From: Caenispirillum salinarum_A | GTDB taxonomy: Bacteria; Pseudomonadota; Alphaproteobacteria; Rhodospirillales; Rhodospirillaceae | Direction of reading: 5' to 3' | Assembly (NCBI RefSeq): GCF_044803115.1 | Contig: NZ_CP085224.1 | Coordinates: forward strand, 1,054,001 to 1,118,000 | Length of the DNA stretch: 64,000 bases | In this document: positions 53,784 through 61,930 of the stretch, piece by piece | Layout of the letters: every line of letters starts with the position of its first letter | How positions within the stretch are numbered: position 1 is the stretch's first letter | Program-made: the position numbers and the translations under genes | Notes under the pieces: generated by a model | What the model was told of the DNA's origin: nothing | Databases searched by the model: none | Seen by the model: the letters and a program-made list of their open reading frames with translations, nothing else

Positions 53784-54006
53784 GGCAGGGTCTTTCAGTT
53801 GAATCCACCAAAGTGCGGCAATGCGACAGCATGAACCGCTACAAAGCCGCCGTACATAAGCAAAATCGGCTGTTGCCGTTCTGTTACCGTGAAGCCAATG
53901 CCACGACGCATGGCAGGCATGCCCCGGGCGCTTGGGAGAGGGCGCGAAGGCAGGCCGCCGGCGATGCGTGGCACAGCGGTTCAACCAGCGTATAGAGGGA
54001 AGCCCC
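53784..54006. promoter_or_regulatory. Divergent putR/putP control region
   Basis: 223 bp between the regulator and the proline operon. It holds a GGCATGCC palindrome (53916-53923) within ATGGCAGGCATGCC, and TGGCAC-N5-TTCAA at 53969-53983, which matches only the -24 half of a sigma-54 promoter. GAGGGAAG sits before the small membrane gene. Candidate PutR sites; not resolved. Confidence 0.4.
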
Positions 54007-54132
54007 ATGGAATCCGGACTGACGACCGCGACGTGGCTGTGGCTGTTCGTGCCCATGCCGCTCGTGGTGATCATTTCCCTGGTGTCGTGGCTGCGCCATG
54101 CCGGCGCCTCCGGTAAGGAGGGGGCCCGATGA
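54007..54132 (+). CDS. 41-residue membrane peptide coupled to PutP
   Basis: Begins MESGLTTATWLWLFVPMPLV and continues as a single helix to about residue 29 (IISLVSWL), then a basic end RHAGASGKEGAR. GAGGGAAG precedes the ATG. Its TGA overlaps the putP ATG (54129-54132), so the two are made in step. Small membrane partners are known for some sodium:solute symporters; this one may be an accessory subunit of the PutP-type carrier. That is inference from position, topology and coupling. Confidence 0.7.
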   Translation: MESGLTTATWLWLFVPMPLVVIISLVSWLRHAGASGKEGAR

Positions 54133-55598
54133 CCGGCACCACCGCCATCACCTTCATCGTCTATCTGGTGGCAATGCTGGCCATCGGCGTCGCGGCCTAC
54201 CGGCTGACGTCCAACCTGTCGGATTACATCCTGGGCGGCCGGCGCCTTGGTCCTGGCGTCGCGGCCCTGTCGGCCGGTGCCTCGGACATGAGCGGCTGGC
54301 TGCTGCTGGGCCTGCCGGGCGCGGTGTTCGCCGCCGGCATGAACCAGATCTGGATCGCCATCGGCCTGACCTTCGGCGCCTTCCTGAACTGGTGGTACGT
54401 GGCCGGGCGCTTGCGCATCTACACCGAGGTCGCCGCCGACAGCCTGACGCTGCCCGACTTCCTGGAGAACCGCTTCCGTGACCGGTCGCGCCTGCTGCGC
54501 GTCATTTCGGCCATCGTGATCCTGCTGTTCTTCACCTTCTACACCAGCTCGGGCATGGTGGCCGGTGCCAAGCTGTTCGAGGCCAGCTTCGACATGAGCT
54601 ACACCTCGGCGCTGTGGGTCGGTGCGGCCGTCATCATTTCGTACACCTTCCTGGGCGGCTTCCTGGCCGTTTCGTGGACCGACTTCGTGCAGGGCATCCT
54701 GATGTTCCTGGCGCTGTGCGCCGTGCCCATCGTGACCATCATGGAGGTGGGCGGCTGGAACGCCACCGTGTCCGAGGTCGCCGCCTTCGATCCCGGCTAC
54801 CTGGACGCCTTCCACGAGATGACCCTGCTGGGCATCGTGTCGCTGATGGCCTGGGGGCTCGGGTACTTCGGCCAGCCGCACATCCTGGCGCGCTTCATGG
54901 CCCTGCGGTCGGCCGCCGACGTGCCCAAGGCGCGGTTCATCGGCATGGGATGGATGGTGGTGTCGCTGTTCGGCGCCATCTTCACCGGCTTCGTCGGCGT
55001 GGCCTACCTGTCGCGCGGCGAACTGGGCGATGCCGAGCAGGTGTTCATCCTGATGACCGACGTGCTGTTCCACCCCGTCATCTCGGGCATCCTGCTGGCC
55101 GCGATCCTGGCCGCCATCATGTCCACCATCGACAGCCAGCTTCTGGTCTCGTCGTCGGCGATCACGGAAGACTTCTACAAGCAGCTCTTCCGCCGCGACG
55201 CCGGCGAGAAGGAACTGGTGTGGATCGGCCGCATCTCGGTCGCCGGCATCGCGCTGATCGCCATCTGGATGGCGTCGAACCCGGACCGCTCGGTGCTGGA
55301 CCTGGTGTCCTACGCCTGGGCCGGCTTCGGCGGCGCCTTCGGGCCCATCGTGATCCTGTCGCTGACGTGGGAGCGCCTGTCGCGCAACGGCGCGCTGCTG
55401 GGCATCATCGTCGGCGCCCTGACGGTGGTGATCTGGGGTGAGCTGTCGGGCGGCCTGTTCGACGTCTACGAGATCCTGCCGGCCTTCATCCTGTGCGGCG
55501 CCACGGCCATCGTGGTGAGCCTGCTGGGCAAGGACGTCTCGCCCGAGGTGCGCGAGGAGTTCGCCCGCGTGCGCGTCGAGTTCGACCGCGCCAAGTAG
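54129..55598 (+). CDS. putP: Sodium/proline symporter (PutP)
   Basis: 489 residues, about 13 membrane helices, sodium:solute symporter family. YILGGRRLGPGVAALSAGASDMSGWLLLGLPGAVFAAG is the hallmark of PutP. Later GLGYFGQPHILARFMA and AIMSTIDSQLLVSSSAITEDFYK match too. It imports L-proline with Na+. ATGA overlap with the 41-residue peptide upstream; putA lies 132 bp downstream, after a GC-rich imperfect hairpin. Together they form the proline-use operon, probably under the divergent Lrp-type regulator. Confidence 0.95.
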   Translation: MTGTTAITFIVYLVAMLAIGVAAYRLTSNLSDYILGGRRLGPGVAALSAGASDMSGWLLLGLPGAVFAAGMNQIWIAIGLTFGAFLNWWYVAGRLRIYTEVAADSLTLPDFLENRFRDRSRLLRVISAIVILLFFTFYTSSGMVAGAKLFEASFDMSYTSALWVGAAVIISYTFLGGFLAVSWTDFVQGILMFLALCAVPIVTIMEVGGWNATVSEVAAFDPGYLDAFHEMTLLGIVSLMAWGLGYFGQPHILARFMALRSAADVPKARFIGMGWMVVSLFGAIFTGFVGVAYLSRGELGDAEQVFILMTDVLFHPVISGILLAAILAAIMSTIDSQLLVSSSAITEDFYKQLFRRDAGEKELVWIGRISVAGIALIAIWMASNPDRSVLDLVSYAWAGFGGAFGPIVILSLTWERLSRNGALLGIIVGALTVVIWGELSGGLFDVYEILPAFILCGATAIVVSLLGKDVSPEVREEFARVRVEFDRAK

Positions 55599-55730
55599 GT
55601 CCGGGGGCAGGGCGGGGCGGCGGCCGGTTCCAACCGCCGTCCCGCGCCCCCACCTGTAGAAGACGAAACGGAACGCGCGCCCGGCCCTGAACACCCGCGC
55701 CGGGCCCCGCTGCTTCGGAGTTGGTGACCC

Positions 55731-58700
55731 ATGATCTTCCGTGACGATGCGCCCCCCGCCCCGGCCTGGCGCGAGCACCTGCAGGCCAGTTACCGCGCCG
55801 ACGAGGACGTCCTGGTGGCCGAGCTTCTCGACAAGGCCCGACTGCCCGAGGACGCCCGCGAGCGCATCGGCGCCACCGCCCGCTCGCTGGTGGAGGCCGT
55901 GCGCCCCAACCGCTCCATCCGCTCGGGCATCGACGCCTTCATGAACACCTACGACCTGTCCACCGAGGAAGGCCTGGTGCTCATGTGCCTGGCGGAAGCG
56001 CTGCTGCGCGTGCCCGATCCGGACACCGCCGACAAGCTGATCCACGACAAGCTGGGCGGCACGGACTGGGAGAAGTACCTGGGTTCGTCCAAGTCCATCT
56101 TCGTCAACGCCTCGACCATGGGCCTGATGATGACCGGCCGCGTGCTGGGCCCCGCCGACCTGCCCGACGATGCGCCCCGCGGCACGCTCCAGCGCATGGT
56201 CAGCCGCCTGGGCGAGCCGGTGATCCGCCAGGCGCTGCGCCAGGCCATGCGCGTGATGGGCCGGCAGTTCGTGCTCGGCCGCACCATCGACGAGGCGCAG
56301 GAGCGCGGCCGCGAGCAGGAGAAGAAGGGCTACCGCTATTCCTTCGACATGCTGGGCGAGGCCGCCCGCACGGAGGCCGACGCGGCCAAGTACTTCGACA
56401 GCTACACCAGGGCCATCGACTCCATCGGCAAGGCCGCCAAGGGCAAGGGGCCGATCCAGGGCAACGGCATTTCCGTCAAGCTGTCGGCCCTGCATCCGCG
56501 CTACGAGCCCGGCCACCGCGCCGCCATGCTCGACATCCTGCACGAGCGTCTGCTGAAGCTCGCCCGGCAGGCCAAGAGCTACGACATCGGGTTCTGCGTC
56601 GACGCCGAAGAATCCGAGCGCCTGGAACTGTCGCTGGAACTGATCGAGAAGGTCTATTCCGACCCTTCGCTGGAGGGCTGGGAAGGCTTCGGGCTGGCCG
56701 TGCAGGCCTACCAGAAGCGCGGCCTGGCGACGCTGGAGGTGCTGGCGCAAATGATCGGGCGCGTCGGCCGGCGCATGAACGTGCGGCTGGTCAAGGGCGC
56801 GTACTGGGATACCGAGATCAAGCGCAGCCAGGAGCTGGGGCTGGAGGACTACCCGGTCTGGACGCGCAAGGTCACCTCGGACGTCAGCTACATCGTCTGC
56901 TCCAAGTACCTGCTGGACAACACCGACAAGTTCTTCCCGCAGTTCGCCACGCACAACGCCCACACGGTGGCGACCATACTGGAGATCGGCGGCGACAAGG
57001 AGTACGAGTTCCAGCGCCTGCACGGCATGGGCGAGGAGCTGTATGACGAGATCGTCGGCCACAACAAGCGCAACACGCCCTGCCGCATCTACGCCCCCGT
57101 CGGCGGCCATGCGGAGCTGCTGAGCTATCTGGTGCGCCGTCTGCTGGAGAACGGCGCCAACTCCAGCTTCGTCAACCGGCTGGTGGACGACCAGACGCCC
57201 ATCGACGCCATCATCGCCGACCCGGTGGAGCGGCTGGCGTCCATTCGGGACGGCAGGCGCCACCCGCACATTCCCATGCCGCGCGACCTCTACCCCGAAG
57301 GCCGCAAGAACTCCAAGGGCCTGGACCTGTCGGACGTCACAAAGCTTCTGCCCGTGGCCGAGCGCATGAAGGCGGCCGGCTGCGGCTCGTGGGAGGGCGG
57401 CCCCATCGTCGGCGGGCAGCTGCGCACCGGCAACGGCCAGCCCGTCACCGACCCTTCCGACCGCAAGCGCGTGGTGGGGCATGTGACGGAAGCCACCTCC
57501 GACGACGTGCAGGACGCGCTTTCCAAGGCGCGCGAGGCGCAACCGGCGTGGGACAAGACCCCGACGGCCGACCGAGCCGCCATCTTCGAGAAGGTCGCCG
57601 ACCTGATGGAAGAGCGGATGCCCGAGCTGATGGCGGTCTGCACCCGCGAGGCCGGCAAGACGCTCACCGACGGCGTGGCGGAAGTGCGCGAGGCCGTCGA
57701 CTTCCTGCGCTACTACGCGCGGCGCTGCCAGGAACACATCAATGTGCCCGTCGAGATGCCATCGGTCGACGGCAAGGCGGCACGGGTGGAGATGCGCGGG
57801 CGCGGCACCTTCGTCTGCATCAGCCCGTGGAACTTCCCGCTGGCGATCTTCACCGGCCAGGTCACGGCCGCGCTGGCGGCCGGCAATGCCGTCATCGCCA
57901 AGCCGGCAGAGCAGACCAGCCTGATCGCGACGGCCTGCGTCAAGCTGTTCCACGAGGCCGGCGTGCCCGGCGACGTGCTGGCCCTGCTGCCCGGCCGGGG
58001 CGAGACCGTGGGCGCGACGCTCATCGCCGACCCCCGCGTGGACGGCGTGGCCTTCACCGGCTCGGTGGAGGTCGCCCACATCATCTCCAAGGCCCTGGCC
58101 GAACGGGCCGGCGGATCGGCGCCGCTGATCGCCGAGACGGGCGGCCAGAACGCCATGTTCGTCGACAGCTCCGCCCTGCCCGAGCAGGTGATCCGCGACG
58201 CCGTCATCTCCGCCTTCGGGTCCGCCGGCCAGCGCTGTTCGGCCCTGCGGGTGATGTACGTGCAGGAGGACGTGGCGGACACCGTCATCGACATGCTGAA
58301 GGGCGCGATGGAGGAGTTGTCCGTCGGTGATCCGGCGTACCTGGATACCGACGTCGGCCCGGTCATCGACGAAGAGGCCCGCTCCGGCCTCCAGGCCCAC
58401 GCCGACCGCATGGCGAGCAAGGCAAAGCTGATCCACCAGGTTCCGGTCCCGGACACCTGCAACGACGGCACCTTCTTCGCCCCGCGCGCCTATGAAATCC
58501 CATCCATCGACGTGCTGGAGCGCGAGGTGTTCGGCCCGGTCATGCACGTCATCCGCTACAAGGCCAAGGACCTGGACAAGATCATCGCCGGCGTGCGCGC
58601 CACGCGCTACGGCCTGACCATGGGCATTCACACCCGCATCGACCGCAAGGCGCGCGCCATCCAGGCGGCCTCGAAGATCGGCAACACCTACGTCAACCGC

Positions 58701-59666
58701 AACATGGTGGGCGCGGTGGTCGGCGTGCAGCCCTTCGGCGGCGAGGGCATGTCCGGCACCGGACCCAAGGCCGGCGGCCCGCACTACGTCGCCCGCTTCG
58801 CCGCGCCGGTGGTGGTCGGCGAGGGCGATCCCAAGGCCGATGCCCGCCGCGAGGTCGAGCGCGAGGCCGCAAAGCTGCGCCCCGGCGACCTGCCGGTGGC
58901 CTCCGGCGCGCCGGGCACCGACCTGGGCAAGGCGCTGGATGCCGCCCAGGCCGCCATGCCCAAGTGGGACAAGGCGGGCGGTGCCGGACGCGCCGCCAGC
59001 CTGGAGACGGCGGCGGCGGCGCTGGAGCGCGAGGCGTCGGTCATGGCCGCGCTTCTCTCCCGCGACACCGACCGCCCGCTGGCGGAAACGGCCGGCGAGG
59101 TGGTCGCGGCGGCGGACATCCTGAAGGCCCTGGCTGCCCAGGCGCGCAAGGAGTTCGTCAAGGCCCACACGCTGCCCGGTCCGACCGGCGAGCACAACGA
59201 GCTGCAGCTTCACGGCCGCGGCGTGCTCGGCTGCGCCAGCGGCAAGGGGGCGACGCTGGGCGACGTGGCGGCACAACTGGGCGCCTGCGTGGCCTCGGGC
59301 TGCGCGGCGGTGGTGCTGCCGGATGCCGGTATGGCGACGGCCTCCGCCCGCCTGGTGCAAGTCCTGCGCACGGCGGGCGTGCCCGAGGCGGTACTGGCCC
59401 TGGTCGACGCCTCGACGCTGGAGGAAGCCGCCCGCGACGAACGGCTCGAAGGTCTTGCCTGGGCCGGACCGGAGGAGACGCAGCGGTCGCTGGCGGTGAC
59501 GCTGGCGGGCCGCAAGGGGCCCATCGTGCCCCTGATCGCCGAGCCTTTTGGTCCGCACTATCTGGACCGCTTCACGGCGGAGCGCACGCTCACCATCGAC
59601 ATGACGGCGGCGGGCGGCAATGCCTCCCTGCTGACGCTCAACGAGGACGAGCCGCGCGCGGCGTGA
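55731..59666 (+). CDS. putA: Bifunctional proline dehydrogenase / P5C dehydrogenase (PutA, long form)
   Basis: 1311 residues. Oxidises proline to glutamate in two steps, with FAD-to-quinone and NAD+. PRODH barrel about 180-500: GNGISVKLSALHPRYE, RLVKGAYWDTEIKRSQ, FATHNAHTVATI, YAPVGGHAELLSYLVRRLLENG. ALDH domain about 560-1030: WNFPLAIFTGQV, GGQNAMFVDSS after a Glu, and catalytic Cys in GSAGQRCSALR. A C-terminal ALDH-superfamily-like domain (about 1040-1311), as in long PutAs, has no catalytic Cys motif. The N-terminus lacks the ribbon-helix-helix repressor domain, so regulation falls to the Lrp-type protein. Confidence 0.97.
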   Translation: MIFRDDAPPAPAWREHLQASYRADEDVLVAELLDKARLPEDARERIGATARSLVEAVRPNRSIRSGIDAFMNTYDLSTEEGLVLMCLAEALLRVPDPDTADKLIHDKLGGTDWEKYLGSSKSIFVNASTMGLMMTGRVLGPADLPDDAPRGTLQRMVSRLGEPVIRQALRQAMRVMGRQFVLGRTIDEAQERGREQEKKGYRYSFDMLGEAARTEADAAKYFDSYTRAIDSIGKAAKGKGPIQGNGISVKLSALHPRYEPGHRAAMLDILHERLLKLARQAKSYDIGFCVDAEESERLELSLELIEKVYSDPSLEGWEGFGLAVQAYQKRGLATLEVLAQMIGRVGRRMNVRLVKGAYWDTEIKRSQELGLEDYPVWTRKVTSDVSYIVCSKYLLDNTDKFFPQFATHNAHTVATILEIGGDKEYEFQRLHGMGEELYDEIVGHNKRNTPCRIYAPVGGHAELLSYLVRRLLENGANSSFVNRLVDDQTPIDAIIADPVERLASIRDGRRHPHIPMPRDLYPEGRKNSKGLDLSDVTKLLPVAERMKAAGCGSWEGGPIVGGQLRTGNGQPVTDPSDRKRVVGHVTEATSDDVQDALSKAREAQPAWDKTPTADRAAIFEKVADLMEERMPELMAVCTREAGKTLTDGVAEVREAVDFLRYYARRCQEHINVPVEMPSVDGKAARVEMRGRGTFVCISPWNFPLAIFTGQVTAALAAGNAVIAKPAEQTSLIATACVKLFHEAGVPGDVLALLPGRGETVGATLIADPRVDGVAFTGSVEVAHIISKALAERAGGSAPLIAETGGQNAMFVDSSALPEQVIRDAVISAFGSAGQRCSALRVMYVQEDVADTVIDMLKGAMEELSVGDPAYLDTDVGPVIDEEARSGLQAHADRMASKAKLIHQVPVPDTCNDGTFFAPRAYEIPSIDVLEREVFGPVMHVIRYKAKDLDKIIAGVRATRYGLTMGIHTRIDRKARAIQAASKIGNTYVNRNMVGAVVGVQPFGGEGMSGTGPKAGGPHYVARFAAPVVVGEGDPKADARREVEREAAKLRPGDLPVASGAPGTDLGKALDAAQAAMPKWDKAGGAGRAASLETAAAALEREASVMAALLSRDTDRPLAETAGEVVAAADILKALAAQARKEFVKAHTLPGPTGEHNELQLHGRGVLGCASGKGATLGDVAAQLGACVASGCAAVVLPDAGMATASARLVQVLRTAGVPEAVLALVDASTLEEAARDERLEGLAWAGPEETQRSLAVTLAGRKGPIVPLIAEPFGPHYLDRFTAERTLTIDMTAAGGNASLLTLNEDEPRAA

Positions 59667-59692
59667 CACTTCCGGGCGCTGGATGCCGGTGG

Positions 59693-59721
59693 ACGGGGCG
59701 GCCTTCGGGCCGCCCCGTTTC
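59693..59721 (+). terminator. putA terminator with TTCG loop
   Basis: ACGGGGCGGCC (59693-59703) pairs with GGCCGCCCCGT (59708-59718) around a TTCG tetraloop; T-run TTT only. It lies 26 bp after putA and before the convergent regulator gene. Confidence 0.85.
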
Positions 59722-59725
59722 GGGT

Positions 59726-60463
59726 TCAGGACTCCCGCGCCCGTGCGCCCGGCAGCAGGGCCAGGTATTCGGCGCGGCAGTCGGCCTCGGCGGTGAGGCG
59801 GGGGTGGTCGAGGATGGTCAGGGTGCCGTTGCGGAAGCGGATCACGCCGTCGTCGTGAAGCCGGGCCATCACCCTTCCCAGGTGGCGCGGGGTCATGCCC
59901 ACGGCATCGGCCAGGACCTCCTGGCTGACGGGAAACTCGAAGGTTCCGCCGCTGCCCAGGCCGACGAGTGCCAGGCGCTGCGCCAGTTCCCACACCAGGT
60001 AATGCACCCGCGCCGGCGCCGCGCGGCGGCCCAGCGCCACGACGTGCTCCTTGAGGATCGCCGCGTCGTGCGCCGCCAGCCACCACGCCGCGTCGGCGAT
60101 GGCCGGGTCTTCGCGTTGCAGGGCCGCCCAGGCCGTCTGGTCGATCCGGCGCACGCGCAGGGGGCTCAGGGCACGGAGGGTATGATCGGCCCGGCTGGAC
60201 GTCAGGGGGGCGTGGCGCGACAGGTCGCCGGGCAGCACGAAACCGATCACCTGGCGTTCTCCGCCCGAAAGCAGGCGTTCGCGGGTGGCCCAGCCGGACT
60301 CGACCAGGACATCCTCTGCGACGGGCTCTCCTTCCGTCATGATCTGTGTTCCGGCCGGAATGTCCCGAGAAGTGCTGAAGATCCCGGCCACCTTCGTCCA
60401 CCGGTCGTGGGGCAGCGTGATCACGTGCTCCAGCTTGCGCCGAAACGGATCAGCCGTTGTCAT
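59726..60463 (-). CDS. Crp/Fnr-family regulator (first paralogue)
   Basis: 245 residues: cyclic-nucleotide-binding-like sensor (AGTQIMTEGEPVAEDVLVESGWATRERLLSGGERQVIGFVLPGD), long helix (WWLAAHDAAILKEHVVALGRR), and winged helix (QEVLADAVGMTPRHLGRVMARLHDDGVI). No Fnr-type Cys cluster, and the cAMP residues of Crp are not kept, so the signal is unknown. This ATG has GGAGA ahead. It shares clear similarity with the next Crp/Fnr gene (WWLAAH-x4-LKEH-x-VALGRR in both), so they are likely duplicates. Perfect palindromes lie 70-124 bp upstream of the start. Confidence 0.88.
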   Translation of the reverse strand: MTTADPFRRKLEHVITLPHDRWTKVAGIFSTSRDIPAGTQIMTEGEPVAEDVLVESGWATRERLLSGGERQVIGFVLPGDLSRHAPLTSSRADHTLRALSPLRVRRIDQTAWAALQREDPAIADAAWWLAAHDAAILKEHVVALGRRAAPARVHYLVWELAQRLALVGLGSGGTFEFPVSQEVLADAVGMTPRHLGRVMARLHDDGVIRFRNGTLTILDHPRLTAEADCRAEYLALLPGARARES

Positions 60464-60532
60464 CGTCTGCGAGTCTCCTGGGCGGATGCGGCAAGTATTG
60501 CGTCGCAGTATTGTCCGCCGTTTCCACCATCG

Positions 60533-60587
60533 CGAGGACATTTGTCCGGCTGGTTTGCGCCAAAGGTCGATCAGACAAATGTCCTCG
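60533..60587. promoter_or_regulatory. Perfect 14-bp inverted repeat, two GGACA/TGTCC palindromes
   Basis: CGAGGACATTTGTC (60533-60546) and its exact reverse complement GACAAATGTCCTCG (60574-60587), 41 bp apart centre to centre, near four helical turns. Each arm itself spans a smaller palindrome GGACA-N2-TGTCC. The pair lies in the promoter gap between the first Crp/Fnr gene and the divergent small gene. Likely a double operator with looping, or for cooperative dimers, most simply autoregulated by the Crp/Fnr protein. Confidence 0.7.
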
Positions 60588-60668
60588 CCACGGCCCGCGT
60601 CCACCCGCTAAGGTGTAACACGTAAGGCGTCCGCCCTACCGTGTTCGAGCCGAGAAAGAGCCGCAGCC

Positions 60669-60914
60669 GTGTCCAACGACCTCATGTTCAAGCGTTCGAC
60701 GGACGGCGCAATTCTCTGCCAGCTCTGCCTGCCGGAGCCCGACCGGCTGGTGTCGGTGGAACTGATGCCGCACCTGTTTCCAGGCACCTTTGATCGGCTG
60801 ACCTGCTCCGACTGCGGCAGCTCGCCGGGCGGGGCCGCCGGCGGCCCCGGTTCCCTGGCGTCAAACGGGGGCGGGGTCCTGGCTCAGGGTGTCCCGCACG
60901 GCGCTCGCGATTGA
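60669..60914 (+). CDS. Small CxxC...CxxC protein (possible zinc ribbon)
   Basis: 81 residues from a GTG. CQLCLPEPDRLVSVELMPHL then TCSDCGSS put two CxxC pairs about 30 residues apart, as in zinc ribbons. After residue 57 the sequence is Gly-rich and low-complexity, contains a GC hairpin (60831-60848), and overlaps the 3' end of the next regulator gene, so the true protein may be mainly the first part. Ribosome-binding site weak (GAAAGAG). It is divergent from the first Crp/Fnr gene and shares its palindromic promoter. May be a real accessory protein or a chance frame. Confidence 0.42.
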   Translation: MSNDLMFKRSTDGAILCQLCLPEPDRLVSVELMPHLFPGTFDRLTCSDCGSSPGGAAGGPGSLASNGGGVLAQGVPHGARD

Positions 60915-61625
60915 CGTGATCTGCAGGTAGACGTCCCGGCAGTCGCAGGCCGACAGCAGCCGGTCCGGGTCGCGGATGACGCAGTAACCGTCGCCAACGT
61001 CGATGATGCCCTCGTGGCGCACCTCGGCCAGGACGCGCGAGAGGTGGCGCGGCGACAGCCCCAGCGCGTCGGCCAGATCGGCGTTGCCGGCGGGAAGCGC
61101 GAAGCGATGGTCCCGGCACAGGCCCACCATCTCCAGCCGGCGGCACAACTCCCACATCATGTAGAGCAGGCGCGGGCGCGCCCGGCGGCGGCCGAGCGCC
61201 ACGATGTGCTCCTTCAAAACCGCCTCCTCGTGCGCCGCCAGCCACCATACGACCAGGGTCAGGACCGGGTCCTGCCGCAGGGTGTGGAACCACCGGTGAT
61301 GCGGGAAGCAACGGATGACGCTGTCGGTCAGCGTGGTGATGGTGTGGTCGGCGGCGTTGGTGACGAAGGCGCCCGGCTCGGACAGGTCGCCCGGCACCAT
61401 GAAGTTCACCACCTGGCGGTCGCCGTCGTTCAGCAGCCGCTCGCGCGCCGCCCAGCCCTCGCAGATGACGAAGCCGGTGTAGTTGGGCTCTCCCTCGCTC
61501 ACCAGCACGGTCCCGGCCGAGACGTGGCGTGGACCGTCGAACAAAGCGTTCAGAACCTGGCGCTGTTTCTCGGTGAGGTCGGCCACGAAGGACAGCTTGC
61601 GCAGAAGGTATTCGATATCGGGCAT
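60861..61625 (-). CDS. Crp/Fnr-family regulator (second paralogue)
   Basis: 254 residues from MPDIEYLLRKLSF. Sensor domain (GTVLVSEGEPNYTGFVICEGWAARERLLNDGDRQVVNFMVPGDLSEPG), helix WWLAAHEEAVLKEHIVALGRR, winged helix (ADLADALGLSPRHLSRVLAEVRHEGII), and a short C-terminal extension with a CDCRDVYL stretch. The frame stays open to an ATG at 61796, which would add a Cys-bearing segment, but neither start has a clear ribosome-binding site. It is likely a duplicate of the gene at 59.7 kb. A perfect A+T palindrome lies in the gap toward dctP. Confidence 0.86.
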   Translation of the reverse strand: MPDIEYLLRKLSFVADLTEKQRQVLNALFDGPRHVSAGTVLVSEGEPNYTGFVICEGWAARERLLNDGDRQVVNFMVPGDLSEPGAFVTNAADHTITTLTDSVIRCFPHHRWFHTLRQDPVLTLVVWWLAAHEEAVLKEHIVALGRRRARPRLLYMMWELCRRLEMVGLCRDHRFALPAGNADLADALGLSPRHLSRVLAEVRHEGIIDVGDGYCVIRDPDRLLSACDCRDVYLQITSIASAVRDTLSQDPAPV

Positions 61626-61930
61626 GGAGCGGCAGTCCGGCTGGGGGCGGCGGAAGGGCGGGACGGGCAAGGATGCCGAAACCTCGACCGCCGGGGCAAG
61701 AACAACCGGGCTGCGGCGGCCGGTGGCTCTTCCGGCGTAGCAGGTCGCACAGGGGGCGAGGGGGGCTTGGCGGCGGCCATTTGAATTTTCAAACATGTTG
61801 AAGGGGTGATGGACCCATGGCCGCCAGGGCGCGGCAAGGGACGGGGAAAGACGCTGTCAGGACCGAAAGACCAACCAAGGACAAGGCGGCCCGCCTCAGA
61901 AGGACCGCCGACACGGGAGGATCATCCGAC
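61626..61930. promoter_or_regulatory. Divergent control region before TRAP operon, with palindrome
   Basis: 305 bp between the second Crp/Fnr gene and dctP. The only A+T-rich island in it is TTTGAATTTTCAAA (61780-61793), a perfect 14-bp palindrome (arms TTTGAA/TTCAAA). It differs from the Fnr box because the TTGA and TCAA halves are 4 bp, not 6 bp, apart. It is a good operator candidate for the adjacent regulator and the TRAP genes. Otherwise nothing is seen; GGGAGG stands before dctP. Confidence 0.5.

Noticed and set aside
53969..53983. Sigma-54 promoter before the put operon
   Set aside because: TGGCAC fits the -24 element, but the -12 element reads TTCAA and lacks the essential GC.
53307..60401. 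A 2364-residue open frame on the minus strand
   Set aside because: It runs antisense to putA and putP. Only its last part (the Lrp-type regulator) has family traits; the rest is Arg/Gly/His-rich antisense sequence typical of GC-rich DNA.
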